A stretch of DNA of 64,000 bases from an uncultured Acetatifactor sp. (GTDB taxonomy: Bacteria; Bacillota; Clostridia; Lachnospirales; Lachnospiraceae), in contig CAJTPH010000001.1 in the NCBI GenBank assembly GCA_910578215.1, positions 1-64,000 of the forward strand. Reading direction: 5' to 3'. The position numbers and the translations under genes are program-made. The notes under the pieces are model-generated. The model did not search any database and was not told where the DNA came from. It worked only from the letters and a program-made list of their open reading frames with translations. This document shows, one piece after another, positions 52,890-62,282 of the stretch; the first letter of the stretch is position 1; every line of letters begins with the position of its first letter.

Positions 52890-53831
52890 ATGCTGATTTG
52901 GGCAGCGGCAGCAACGATAATCTGCATCATCTTAATCCTGATTATTGTTATGATTCTACGGCAGATAGACATTATCTGCCGCTGTCTTGATTTCATCAAA
53001 TGTCACAAGACCAATTTGCTGCTTCCGTCCGCCACACCCCTTGGGGCGCTCAACAGGCTCATAGACGATATTAACGGACTGCTTTCGGAAACTGCCGAGG
53101 AACGCCGTACAGTGGAGAAGGAAGATCGCAGCCTCAAGGAATCCCTGACCGGGATTTCCCATGATATCCGCACACCCCTTACATCTCTCAGCGGCTATTT
53201 TCAGCTTCTTGAGGGGACGGAGGACCCCGGCGAGCAGGCAAGATACTCGGAAATTATCAAGGCGCGCATCAAAGACCTGGAGACCATGCTTGAAAATCTG
53301 TTCAGCTACACAAAGCTTCAGGACAGCGACTACGCTCTGACCATGACCCGGATTAATTTCACGGAGTCCGTGATCGATACCACCCTTGCCTTTTACGGGC
53401 AGTTTTCGGAAAAAGGAATCACGCCCCGCATAGATATGGATGAAGCTCCCGCGTATATCCGGGGCAACCCGGAGGCAGTGCGCCGGATTCTTCAAAATAT
53501 CCTGAAAAACGCCCTGGATCACGGCACGGAAAGCATTGCCGTCTCCCTGCATACGGAGGGACGCAAGACAGTCTTCCGGTGCGCAAACAAATGTAAAACT
53601 CCTGACGAAATAGACATATCAGGAGTTTTCACTAAATTTTATAAAGCGGACCCAGCCCGCACAGACACCTCCACGGGCCTGGGACTCACCATTGCCAGAG
53701 AGCTTGCCGAACGCCTGGACGGAGAGCTTAAAGCAGCGCTTGAGGGAGACATATTTACCATAACCGCGGCATTCCCCATAAATCAGGGCAGCACGGATCA
53801 CAGCTCCCTTATGTCATCCTCTATCAGATAA
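52890..53831 (+). CDS. Sensor histidine kinase
   Basis: A 313-residue kinase with one membrane helix at the N-terminus (about residues 3-23, IWAAAATIICIILILIIVMI) and almost no outside part, as in intramembrane-sensing kinases. HisKA has ESLTGISHDIRTPLTSLSGY (His near residue 90); HATPase_c has NILKNALDHGTESIA, and STGLGLTIARELAERLDG. The D-box is weakly kept (CANKCKTPDEID). Such kinases often sense through their ABC transporter, here the two genes just before it. GGAG lies 10 bases before the ATG. Its last 34 bases overlap the end of the convergent thioesterase gene. Confidence 0.88.
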   Translation: MLIWAAAATIICIILILIIVMILRQIDIICRCLDFIKCHKTNLLLPSATPLGALNRLIDDINGLLSETAEERRTVEKEDRSLKESLTGISHDIRTPLTSLSGYFQLLEGTEDPGEQARYSEIIKARIKDLETMLENLFSYTKLQDSDYALTMTRINFTESVIDTTLAFYGQFSEKGITPRIDMDEAPAYIRGNPEAVRRILQNILKNALDHGTESIAVSLHTEGRKTVFRCANKCKTPDEIDISGVFTKFYKADPARTDTSTGLGLTIARELAERLDGELKAALEGDIFTITAAFPINQGSTDHSSLMSSSIR

Positions 53832-54301
53832 CACATTTCCTCGTGAAAGCTGATGCCCTGGGCTATTTTCTCCACGTCCATCTTAATATACTTTAAAACC
53901 GCCTCCGCAAGCAGGCTTCCCTTTCCGTCAAAAATCTCCGCCTTCATTGTGGCAAATTGGGGAGAATCCCTCTCTACCACGCCTCTGCCGATTAAATCCT
54001 CATTGTAAGGAACCGGCTTTCTCAGCTTCACCTCCATGGACATGGTCACCCCCAGGGTCTCCTCGGAGTATTTTGCCCATAGGGCGCGCAGGCCAAGCTC
54101 GTCCAGCATGGTCGCCACCAGCCCTCCGTGTACGCGCTGGGGAAAGCTCTGGTTATTTTCCGTATATCGGAAGGGCGTTAAAACGCTGCCGTCCTCCATA
54201 TTATAAAACTGTGCCTTCAGCCCGATGGGATTGTCCAATCCGCAAACAAAGCACATTTTGCTGTTGCGCTGCTTTCCTGTTACCTTCTTTTTCTCCCACA
54301 T
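53798..54301 (-). CDS. PaaI-type hotdog-fold thioesterase
   Basis: A 167-residue protein with the PaaI/COG2050 hotdog pattern: HGGLVATMLDELGLRALWAKY (helix after the HGG motif), GVTMSMEVKLRKPVPYNEDL and AEAVLKYIKMDVE. An N-terminal KMCFVCGLDNPIGLKA with a CxxCG is shared by many relatives. It probably cleaves acyl-CoA thioesters; the acyl chain is not known. GGAGGG lies 7 bases before the ATG. It converges on the histidine kinase gene and overlaps its 3' end by 34 bases, with no room for a shared terminator. Confidence 0.85.
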   Translation of the reverse strand: MWEKKKVTGKQRNSKMCFVCGLDNPIGLKAQFYNMEDGSVLTPFRYTENNQSFPQRVHGGLVATMLDELGLRALWAKYSEETLGVTMSMEVKLRKPVPYNEDLIGRGVVERDSPQFATMKAEIFDGKGSLLAEAVLKYIKMDVEKIAQGISFHEEMCYLIEDDIREL

Positions 54302-54419
54302 TCCTGTGCCCTCCTCGTCTAAGCCGGCCTATTGCCCAAGCCTTCGTTCAGAATCCCGGTTTCGCCGCGGCTAGAGGGCAGTCTCCCAGAACGGCCCCCA
54401 CCGCTGCATATCCCCTCCG

Positions 54420-55370
54420 TCACATTTCGTCCGGCGACTTCACAAATCCCTTCAGCCTGTCGTACTCCTCGTCCGTAATCGCAAGCACGGTGCCATGCTT
54501 AAAACCGTAAGGGAATGAGAACGAAGCGTCGGAACGCACAAATCTGCCGCTCTTTAAGCTGTCCGCCAAGAAGGGCACATAGCCCTGTCCCGCCGCTTTG
54601 CAGCCGTAGAAATCCAGCATCAGGCACCACCGTCCGTCGGCGGTGACAAAGGCGGTAGGCGCCTCATATTTTCCTTTTTGCAGCTCCTCCATGCATCTGT
54701 CAAACTCCTCCACTCTCTCGAAGGGCCCCGTCACATGCTCCGACTTCACAAGAATCACATGGGAAGGCTCCCCCTCGCTTTTCAAAAAGCAGTAGTAAAC
54801 GCCGTCCTCCTCGTACATGGCGGAATCAATGACGGTTCCCCCGTCCTCCTTGCGGTACAGCTCCGCAGGCTCCGTAAAGGTCTCAAAATCCTTTGTCCGG
54901 CTGTAAAAGATCGCCTTGGGCCCGAAATCGTTGCAGGCATGGGAGGAGGACCAATGGACTACATAATCCTCTCTTTCCTTGTCATATATGATATCGGGCG
55001 CCCACAGACAGCCGAAGCTCTCGTCCCCCAGCTTAAGCATTTTCTGCCTGCTCCAGTGAATCAGATCCTCCGACTGCCACATCACAAGGCACTTACTGCC
55101 CTCTCTCGATACCTTCGCCCATGCATTTTCATACTTGTAAGGCATGCCGTAGGAAAGGCTTAAATCCGTGGCAAGGATCACAAACTTCCCCTCCCTTGTG
55201 CGGGTAATCGTGAAGTCGCGGACACCTCTGTCCCCCTCATAGCTCCACAAAACCGGATTTCCTCCGTTTACGCTCTCCCAATGAAAGCCGTCCCTGCTGA
55301 TACCAAAGTAAACCTGTTCCCCGTCAGGGGTTCTCTTTTCCTTAAAATGTACAAATAAATACGCGCTCAT
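54420..55370 (-). CDS. Glycoside hydrolase family 43-like protein
   Basis: A 316-residue five-bladed propeller enzyme of the GH43 type. Blade motifs include VRDFTITRTREGKFVILATD, CLWAPDIIYDKEREDYVVHW, GGTVIDSAMYEEDGVYYCF and KYEAPTAFVTADGRW; the Asp and Glu residues in DFTI, APDI/VIDS and YEAP correspond in position to the catalytic triad region, though the exact roles were not aligned. There is no signal peptide, so it should cleave imported arabinose- or xylose-type oligosaccharides inside the cell. AGGAGG lies 3 to 8 bases before the ATG. It follows the fucosidase gene on the same strand but is separated by about 350 bases with strong inverted repeats. Confidence 0.8.
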   Translation of the reverse strand: MSAYLFVHFKEKRTPDGEQVYFGISRDGFHWESVNGGNPVLWSYEGDRGVRDFTITRTREGKFVILATDLSLSYGMPYKYENAWAKVSREGSKCLVMWQSEDLIHWSRQKMLKLGDESFGCLWAPDIIYDKEREDYVVHWSSSHACNDFGPKAIFYSRTKDFETFTEPAELYRKEDGGTVIDSAMYEEDGVYYCFLKSEGEPSHVILVKSEHVTGPFERVEEFDRCMEELQKGKYEAPTAFVTADGRWCLMLDFYGCKAAGQGYVPFLADSLKSGRFVRSDASFSFPYGFKHGTVLAITDEEYDRLKGFVKSPDEM

Positions 55371-55438
55371 ATGTCCTCCTATTCCGATTCCGAGTCTGTT
55401 TTCTGCTTCCGTCTCCGAATTTCTGTGCCCCTTTGAGA

Positions 55439-55491
55439 GGAAGAAAATTTCATAAATTCAGGGCAGCTCTGCATTTATGAAATTTTCTTCC
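55439..55491. repeat. Perfect 19 bp inverted repeat
   Basis: Arms at 55439-55457 and 55473-55491 are perfect complements around a 15 base centre, which also carries short GCAGAGCTGC-like symmetry. It lies about 70 bases before the GH43 start. The stem is A/T-rich with no T-run after it, so an operator or a relic of a small inverted-repeat element is as likely as a terminator. Confidence 0.8.
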
Positions 55492-55657
55492 GGAGCGGCT
55501 TCGTTCACATTTTATTTACAATTCATTCAATCAAATTTCAATTAATAAACATCATTTATCCAAATCTGCGGGATATACTATAGACATAAGGTTGATAGCT
55601 TTCCAAACTTTAAAACTGACATTTTCCATTACTATTTACAATAAACTTTTTCATATC

Positions 55658-55685
55658 ATGCCAAGGAATCCTGATTCCTTGGCAT
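55658..55685 (-). terminator. Hairpin after the GH95 gene
   Basis: A perfect 12 bp inverted repeat (ATGCCAAGGAAT/ATTCCTTGGCAT) with a 4 base loop lies 33 bases after the minus-strand GH95 stop. No T-run follows on the minus strand, so termination is uncertain. Confidence 0.6.
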
Positions 55686-55717
55686 CCTCCCTTTTATGGG
55701 GTCTTTACCGATTCCGT

Positions 55718-58210
55718 TTAAAACAAAATCTCCGCGCTCTCGCCCGCCTTCAAACACACGCTCCAGCGTTTCCCGTGACAAATGACAGTTGTGTCATAGT
55801 CTGATTTCGCCATGATTCTACAGGCAGATACCTCCCCGTCCCTCCAGCTCAGGTCGATCCGGGCGTTTCCAACCAGACATAAGCCCCTGACAGAGCCGTT
55901 CCTCCAGGCTCCCGGCAGCGCCGGCAGCAGCACCACCCGCTCATGGCTGCTCTGTACCAGCATACGGCTCATGGCAGCGCAGATGCCGAAATTTCCGTCA
56001 ATCTGAAAGGGCGGATGCCTGTCAAACAAATTGGGATAAATGGACATTTCCAGCATTTTTTCAATGCTTGCATATGCCATTTCCCCGTCCCACAGGCTTG
56101 CATAGTGGTTGGTTATCCACGCACGGCTCCAGCCCGTATGTCCGCCGCCGTTTGCCAGACGGTACTCCAGGGTTCTGCGCGCCGCTTCCGCCAGCTCGGG
56201 CGTGCCGTCCACAGTGATCTGCTCCCCCGGATACAAACCGTATAAATGGGAGATATGCCGGTGCCCCGGCTCCGCTTCCCTGTAATCCTCCATCCACTCC
56301 ATTATAGTGCCCCGTTCGCTGATCCGGGTAGGCATCAGCCGCCTTTCACAGTCCGCAATCCGCTTCATCAGAGCTTCCACGCTGTCCACGCCTTCAATAC
56401 GGCAGCCCTCCGGCGCAGCGCCGCCCAAGGCTTCCCACGCCCCGACACAGCAGCCAAACAGATCCCGCAGAATCTGGTTATCCATGGTTGCCCCCATACA
56501 ACAGGCGCCCCTCTCTCCGTTAGGCAGGATATAGCTGTTTTCCGGCGACACCGAAGGGTTTGTCACCAGAAATCCGTACTTTTCCGTCAGGAAATCCACA
56601 AAGAACAATGCCGCTTCCGCCATAACCGGAAAAGCTCTTTTTAAAAATTCCCTGTCCAGGGTATATTGGTAGTGCATCCAAAGATGCGTGCTCAGCCACG
56701 CGCCGCCCATGGTCCAATAGGAGCCGGGATACCAGATGTCCTGAGGCGCCGCATCCCCGTGGATATCCGTGTTGTGATGCGCCACAAACCCCCGGCAGCC
56801 GTACATCCGCCGCGCAACAACCCGCCCGTTTCTCCGGACCCTGGCAAGCAGCTCAAACAAGGGCTCATGGCATTCGGACAAATTGCAGCTCTCCACATGC
56901 CAGTAATTCATCTCCGTGTTGATATTGATGGTATACTTGCTGTCCCATGACGGGAAAAACTCCTTGTTCCACAGCCCCTGCAGGGTGGCCGGCAAGCCCC
57001 CCTTACGGCTGCAGGCGATAGTCAGATACCTGCCGAAATCAAACAGCAGCCCGCTCAGCCCCACATCCGCCTTTGCCTCCTTCGCCTGCTGCAGCCGCAG
57101 GTCAGTGGGCATTGCTTCCACTTCTCCGGCATTTTCATATTCAAGGGTAAATGCAAACCGATTATAGAGCTCACGGTAATCCTCAAGATGCTCCTGCAAA
57201 AGCTCCTCATAGCTTTTCTCCGCCGCCTTATCAAAGCGTGCCTGCAGCTTCTCACGCAGAAATGCCTGCAGCGCCTCCTGATAGAGATACTCCTGCCGTT
57301 CCAGCTCCGAAAGCTCCCCCCAGGGCCCATCCGGCTCCGAAAGCCTCTCAAGCGGCTTTATCAACCCCGAAAACTCTCCGCGCCCCCCTGCCGACACGTT
57401 CTTTCTTTGTGCCAGATAATTCCTGACATAAGTGTCTTTTTCTTTTCCGTCATAATGCCAGGTGGTATCCGCCGTAAACACAAGCGTCACCTCCTTGGCG
57501 CCCTCTACCCGCAGCACCTCTCCCGTGACCGCCACGGAGCCGCCCTTGGCCCTTGCGCGGAGCGCCATGGCAAACTCGGAACCGCCCCTGCCCAGATTCC
57601 CGTGCAGAAGAATCCCGTCGTCCCCAAGCTTCCTCACCCCGTCAAACGCCTTGCCGCGCCGCAGCCGGGCATTAAAGGTGATTTCCGCCTGCCCCTGTGC
57701 GGTAAACCGCATGACAATACAGTCCGCCGGCTTGGACGCAAAGAACTCTCTGCGGTACTGCCCCTTACTGTCCGCAAACCGGGTCCTGCACAACGCGCTG
57801 TCAAGCTCAAGGCTTCTCTCATAGCCCGTCACTCCTGTGGGAACCGTGAGCTTACCCAGCTTACCGTTCCTCTTAGGCGGATTATCCGCAATATTTTCAA
57901 AGATAAAGCTCACCGTCCCCAGCGTCTGATAGGAGTGCATACTGTCCGGGCAGCCGCTCATGGCAATATCCATCAGCCTCTCCGCCCTGCCGATTTCCCC
58001 CTTTTCTATGTATTCCCTGATTTTGGGCAGGTTCTCCGCAAAGTCCGGATTGATGCGGTTGACCGCGCCCCCGTACCACATACTTTCCTCATTGAACTGC
58101 AGCTGCTCTCCGTCCACGCCGCCATATACCATGGCGCCCAGCCTTCCGTTTCCGATAGGCAGCGCTTCCTCCCACTCCAACGCGGGCTGCCTGTACCACA
58201 ATCTTGCCAT
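55718..58210 (-). CDS. GH95 alpha-L-fucosidase
   Basis: An 830-residue GH95 enzyme, which removes terminal alpha-1,2-linked L-fucose from host or plant glycans by inversion. The N-terminal beta domain has ALPIGNGRLGAMVYGGV and QFNEESMWYGG; the (alpha/alpha)6 barrel has QGLWNKEFFPSWDSKYTINI, MNYWHVESCNLSECHEPLF and AHHNTDIHGDAAPQDIW; the catalytic Glu region is RGTIMEWMEDYREAEPGHRH and the Asp region HPPFQIDGNFG. No signal peptide is present, so the enzyme is intracellular and should work on imported fucosyl-oligosaccharides. GGGAGG lies 5 bases before the ATG. Confidence 0.93.
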   Translation of the reverse strand: MARLWYRQPALEWEEALPIGNGRLGAMVYGGVDGEQLQFNEESMWYGGAVNRINPDFAENLPKIREYIEKGEIGRAERLMDIAMSGCPDSMHSYQTLGTVSFIFENIADNPPKRNGKLGKLTVPTGVTGYERSLELDSALCRTRFADSKGQYRREFFASKPADCIVMRFTAQGQAEITFNARLRRGKAFDGVRKLGDDGILLHGNLGRGGSEFAMALRARAKGGSVAVTGEVLRVEGAKEVTLVFTADTTWHYDGKEKDTYVRNYLAQRKNVSAGGRGEFSGLIKPLERLSEPDGPWGELSELERQEYLYQEALQAFLREKLQARFDKAAEKSYEELLQEHLEDYRELYNRFAFTLEYENAGEVEAMPTDLRLQQAKEAKADVGLSGLLFDFGRYLTIACSRKGGLPATLQGLWNKEFFPSWDSKYTININTEMNYWHVESCNLSECHEPLFELLARVRRNGRVVARRMYGCRGFVAHHNTDIHGDAAPQDIWYPGSYWTMGGAWLSTHLWMHYQYTLDREFLKRAFPVMAEAALFFVDFLTEKYGFLVTNPSVSPENSYILPNGERGACCMGATMDNQILRDLFGCCVGAWEALGGAAPEGCRIEGVDSVEALMKRIADCERRLMPTRISERGTIMEWMEDYREAEPGHRHISHLYGLYPGEQITVDGTPELAEAARRTLEYRLANGGGHTGWSRAWITNHYASLWDGEMAYASIEKMLEMSIYPNLFDRHPPFQIDGNFGICAAMSRMLVQSSHERVVLLPALPGAWRNGSVRGLCLVGNARIDLSWRDGEVSACRIMAKSDYDTTVICHGKRWSVCLKAGESAEILF

Positions 58211-58500
58211 GCTAACCTCCCATCTATCACTCTCTCACCACAGAAGCATTGTTCTTTTCTTAGGAAGCGCTGATTCAATCAGCGTTTCCCTAATTATACT
58301 CCGCTTACCTGCCTGACACAAGACAGATTTTAATGTTAAGCCCCTGCTCCGGCGGACTGATAAAACCCACCGGGCAGCGTGGTTGTAATACCAGGAAAAA
58401 TATGCTACAATGTTGACACAAAACCCATTAATTCACCCTATGATTTCGCGTGCGCCAGGACGCACAAAAATGCTGAATCGAGCAAAGCAGGAGGACAAAA

Positions 58501-59181
58501 ATGATCGAAGTGATTTATGCTGACGGCAGGTTTCTTGCCAAGGGGACATTTTCCCTGGGCATTGCGGGTACATATGAAAACAAGGATTTTGACGATGACC
58601 AAATTCAAATCAAGGCAACCCTCCCCTATATCCTGAAGGAGCTGGAAAAGGAGGACTCCTGGGACATGATGCCCCTGTTTCCCTACCTGAAGGGAAAGGG
58701 GGAGGATGCCGCCGCGATTGCCGGGGGGCTGGCGGACTATTACAATCAGAAGGAAAAGGAAGCCGCAGAAAATATAAAGCAGATCAACGACTGCATTCTG
58801 TATCATTTATTTGAGAATCTTGAAGCCTGCGGTTACCCGTTTTGGGAAATAGAAGAAGCCGTCTTGCCGGGAAGCCTGGAGGAAAACGACATGGATGCCG
58901 TTTATGATACGGAGGAATCCGTGTACCAGTGGGAAAGCGATTTTTATCACAAGCCAAACAACGGGACGATACCCAAAACCGACGTGGAGGGCAAGCTCAG
59001 AAAAATGTTTCCCATGTTTAATTTTGACGGCTTATTTCAGTCCATTATTCAAGAGGGTATTTCTTTTGACGGAAGATTCATGGAATTCCAATTTTCCGAC
59101 GGATGGGGAGGCCAATTGCTGGAATGCGCTTATGACCGCTTTGACGAGAATTTTACGTCCTGCGATTGGCATAATCACTAA
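58501..59181 (+). CDS. Uncharacterised acidic protein upstream of a helicase
   Basis: A 226-residue soluble, acidic protein with no family recognised for certain. It has an N-terminal beta-rich part (IEVIYADGRFLAKGTFSLG, YENKDFDDDQIQIKAT), a long helical centre (DYYNQKEKEAAENIKQINDC) and a C-terminal part with RFMEFQFSDGWGGQLLECAY and FTSCDWHNH. No signal peptide or membrane segment is seen. AGGAGG stands 5-6 bases before the ATG. It is 24 bases from the large helicase gene on the same strand, so both are probably made together; whether they act together is not known. A short overlapping frame from ATG 58440 with a GTGCG/CGCAC hairpin lies in its leader. Confidence 0.65.
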   Translation: MIEVIYADGRFLAKGTFSLGIAGTYENKDFDDDQIQIKATLPYILKELEKEDSWDMMPLFPYLKGKGEDAAAIAGGLADYYNQKEKEAAENIKQINDCILYHLFENLEACGYPFWEIEEAVLPGSLEENDMDAVYDTEESVYQWESDFYHKPNNGTIPKTDVEGKLRKMFPMFNFDGLFQSIIQEGISFDGRFMEFQFSDGWGGQLLECAYDRFDENFTSCDWHNH

Positions 59182-59205
59182 AAAATTAACGCTCCGGGAG
59201 CACTC

Positions 59206-62200
59206 ATGAACAGCATATGCCACGATATCTTCAGAGCCATCCACGAGGGAAAATGGCTGAAGATCGAGTACAAAAACAAAGAAGAAAAGATCACGAAATA
59301 CTGGATCGGAATCCGCAGCCTGAACGTTTTAAAACGCACGCTGGCTGTGGACGGTCTGCATTTAACAAAATACACAACCGATTCCTTCGACACGATCTAC
59401 ATAGATTCCATTTTATCCTCCCAGGTCGTAGAGGGTTCCTATTGCCCGGTAAACAATGAGCTGGTCCGGGACATTTACATGAACCCCCATAAATACAAGC
59501 CGCTGTTCGACAACATAGCCAACCTGAAGGTCCTGAACTACCTGGAAATGTGCAACCGCATGGACACCACGCCCTATTACTCGGAATTTGAGCTGATTCG
59601 CTATCTGGACAGGGAGAGCTTCACGGGAGAAGCGTACCAGCTCACCTCAGAGCAGTTTCAGACGATTGTGAAGAATTTTCAAGCTAAGCCGGACGGGCAG
59701 GAAAGAAAGAACGGGAGGCTTATTATCCAACAGCTTGCCATGAACGTTCTGAGTATACATACGGGCAGGGGCTTGTATGTGCTTGCCTACCGAAGGCTTC
59801 AGCTTGACGTGAAAAACAGGATTCTCCGGCCGGATGACGAGATCAGTATATGTACGGAGTTTGTGCTGGGCGATACGAAAGAAAATATCAGAAAATACCT
59901 GGACGCGGAGGAGTTTGAGCTTTTAACGGATTTTGAGGTAAATCAGGAGCGGATCAAGGACTGCGTGACAAGGCATACAAAACAGGTCACAGGCGTGGAC
60001 GATATGCCTTATATCATCGGTCTGGGAATGGAAGTGGTTCTGGACCTGCACCGTGAATACCGGGCAGTCATAAACAGGTATAACGAGGGAAAGGCTACCG
60101 TGCCCATCAAGGCCTTTTTCGGAGACCTTTTGAGCCGCCCCCGGCGGTTGAAGGAATATCCCATTACCCTGATCGATAAGCGGATCAATCTGGACCAGCT
60201 TCTTGCCATCAACAACGCCATGAAATACCCGGTGGCATATATTCAGGGGCCTCCCGGCACCGGCAAGACAAATACCATTATCAATACCATTGTAACGGCC
60301 TTTTTTAACGAACGGACGGTTCTCTTTGCCTCTTATAATAACCATCCTATCAACAGCGTGTTTGAGAAGCTCCTGAATATGGAATACCATGGGAAAAAAA
60401 TACCCTTTCCCGTACTGCGCGTGGGCAATACAGACAAGGTTAAGGAAGCCGTCAAATACATCAAAAATATATACACGCAGGTACAGACCGTCACCGTTTA
60501 CGAGTCCACTCTGGACAAAAACAAGGGCGACCGGACAGAGCGGGCAAAAAAGCTGTCAAGCCTTCTGAAAAAATATGAGGACGTGCTGGATTTAAAGGAG
60601 CGTTATGAAACCCTGGACAGAATGATGGAATACCAGAGCAGGATAAAGGCTTCGCTGGAAATGGTTCCCTTTCAGGCAGACCTGCAGGGCAGACAGCTAA
60701 ACCAGGTCCGTAAAAAAATCAGCGACCTGGGAGAAATAACGGACAGGGAAGCCCTGGCACTGCTGGACAACGACCTGGAGGAGCTGTATAAATATCTCTA
60801 TTATACCTCCGCCCGCTATATAAAAAAGCTGGGCGAGGAGAAATACAGGGAGCTTCGGTATATTTTGTTTGAAGAGAATGAGGATACCCAGGTCGCAAGC
60901 TTTAACAAATATCTTGGCAATATCGACAACGTAAAGAAGCTTCAAAGAATCTTTCCCATCATGATCACCACATGCATATCCGCCCATAAGCTGGGAGACC
61001 CTGAGCCCATGTTTGACATGACTATAATCGACGAGGCAAGCCAGTGTAATACGGCCGTTTCCCTCGTACCCATTATCCGCGGGGAAAACCTGATGCTTGT
61101 GGGCGACCCTCAACAGCTCAATCCGGTGATTTTGCTGGATGAGCTGACAAATCAAAAGCTGCGCAAGCGCTATCAGGTGAGCGACGAGTACGATTACAGG
61201 AGAAACTCTATTTACAAAACATTTCTTGCCTGCGATGCGGTGAGCGACGAGGTTCTCTTACACAACCATTATCGCTGCAACAGAAGGATTATTGATTTTA
61301 ACAACCAAAAATATTATAACTCCAAGCTCAATATCTGTTCCAACAGCACCGACCCCCAGCCCCTGGTGTACATGGATGTAAAGAGCAGCCCCGGCGGTAT
61401 CAAAAACACGGCGGACCGGGAGGTGGAAGAAATTATCAAGTATGCTCGCTTAAACAGAGACAAGGCCATCGGAGTGATCACTCCCTTTGTCAATCAGAAA
61501 AAGCTGATCGAGGAGGCGTTGCAGCAGGAAAGACTTCAAAACGTGGTATGCGGAACCGTTCACGCTTTTCAGGGCGACGAAAAGGACGTGGTATTGTTTT
61601 CCACGGCAATTACCTCTCAGACCCAGGCCGGCACCTACGAATGGCTGAAGAATAACAGAGAGCTCATCAATGTGGCGACCTCCCGTGCAAGAGATAAGCT
61701 GATCGTGCTCTCCGATCAGGAAAACCTGGCTCGCCTCCATCAGAAGGACGGCGAAGACGACCTTTTCGAGCTTGTTGAATATGTAAAAAGGAACGGACAG
61801 ACCCAGATCACCAAAAAACACACCAACTCCAGGGCATTGGGCGTAAAGCCCTTCAGCACGGCAACGGAGGAAGCCTTCATGGCTAACCTGAACCACGCGC
61901 TGGAAAATATCTGGCTGTCCCAGAATCGCTTTCAGGTAAAGAAAGAGGTTGCGATCTCTCAGGTCTTTGAAAATAATGTGAATTACAGCGATCTGTTCTA
62001 TTCGGGGCGGTTTGACTTTGTGGTCTACGAGCGCCAGGGACAGGCCGACATTCCGGTACTGGCCATCGAGCTGGACGGCAGGGAGCATTTTGAGGATGAG
62101 GTGGTAAAAAACCGCGACCGGAAGAAAAACGAGATCTGCCGCGCTCATAACATGCAGATCATACGCGTGGAGAATTCCTATGCCAGAAGATACAACCACA

Positions 62201-62241
62201 TAAAAGAAATATTGATCAGCTATTTTTCCATTATGCATTAA
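59206..62241 (+). CDS. SF1 helicase with WYL-like N-terminus and PD-(D/E)XK nuclease end
   Basis: A 1011-residue multidomain protein. Residues 1-90 resemble a WYL domain (IFRAIHEGKWLKIEYKNKEE, YWIGIRSLN, IYIDSILSSQVVEGSY), a ligand- or nucleic-acid-sensing module. The superfamily 1 (UPF1/Dna2-like) helicase core has Walker A QGPPGTGKTNTI (about 347-354), Walker B MTIIDEASQCN (about 607), motif III MLVGDPQQLNPV, motif IV NHYRCNRRI, motif V GTVHAFQGDEKD and motif VI NVATSRARDKLIVLS (about 823). The last 110 residues carry a DUF2726/restriction-like nuclease with FDFVVYERQGQ and AIELDGREHFEDEVVKNRDRKKNEICRAHNMQIIRVE. Such fusions are frequent in anti-phage and DNA-processing systems. CGGGAG precedes the ATG; the upstream small protein is 24 bases away. 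Confidence 0.87.
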   Translation: MNSICHDIFRAIHEGKWLKIEYKNKEEKITKYWIGIRSLNVLKRTLAVDGLHLTKYTTDSFDTIYIDSILSSQVVEGSYCPVNNELVRDIYMNPHKYKPLFDNIANLKVLNYLEMCNRMDTTPYYSEFELIRYLDRESFTGEAYQLTSEQFQTIVKNFQAKPDGQERKNGRLIIQQLAMNVLSIHTGRGLYVLAYRRLQLDVKNRILRPDDEISICTEFVLGDTKENIRKYLDAEEFELLTDFEVNQERIKDCVTRHTKQVTGVDDMPYIIGLGMEVVLDLHREYRAVINRYNEGKATVPIKAFFGDLLSRPRRLKEYPITLIDKRINLDQLLAINNAMKYPVAYIQGPPGTGKTNTIINTIVTAFFNERTVLFASYNNHPINSVFEKLLNMEYHGKKIPFPVLRVGNTDKVKEAVKYIKNIYTQVQTVTVYESTLDKNKGDRTERAKKLSSLLKKYEDVLDLKERYETLDRMMEYQSRIKASLEMVPFQADLQGRQLNQVRKKISDLGEITDREALALLDNDLEELYKYLYYTSARYIKKLGEEKYRELRYILFEENEDTQVASFNKYLGNIDNVKKLQRIFPIMITTCISAHKLGDPEPMFDMTIIDEASQCNTAVSLVPIIRGENLMLVGDPQQLNPVILLDELTNQKLRKRYQVSDEYDYRRNSIYKTFLACDAVSDEVLLHNHYRCNRRIIDFNNQKYYNSKLNICSNSTDPQPLVYMDVKSSPGGIKNTADREVEEIIKYARLNRDKAIGVITPFVNQKKLIEEALQQERLQNVVCGTVHAFQGDEKDVVLFSTAITSQTQAGTYEWLKNNRELINVATSRARDKLIVLSDQENLARLHQKDGEDDLFELVEYVKRNGQTQITKKHTNSRALGVKPFSTATEEAFMANLNHALENIWLSQNRFQVKKEVAISQVFENNVNYSDLFYSGRFDFVVYERQGQADIPVLAIELDGREHFEDEVVKNRDRKKNEICRAHNMQIIRVENSYARRYNHIKEILISYFSIMH

Positions 62242-62273
62242 AAAGGGGACTGTTGCAAAACAGCCCCCTTTAA
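62240..62273. terminator. Two-way terminator between helicase and fba
   Basis: AAAAGGGG-CTGTT and AACAG-CCCCCTTTAA pair around GCAAA and have an A-run on the left and T on the right. It lies directly after the helicase stop and 10 bases before the minus-strand fba end, so it serves both converging genes. Confidence 0.88.
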
Positions 62274-62282
62274 TATTTAAGC

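Larger units (their letters stand above)
55371..55717. other. Intergenic region, GH95 to GH43 genes
   Basis: No gene was recognised in these 347 bases. They contain two strong inverted repeats, listed apart (55439-55491 and 55658-55685), an A/T-rich part at 55505-55650, and must include the promoter of the minus-strand GH43 gene if it is transcribed on its own. Confidence 0.6.
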
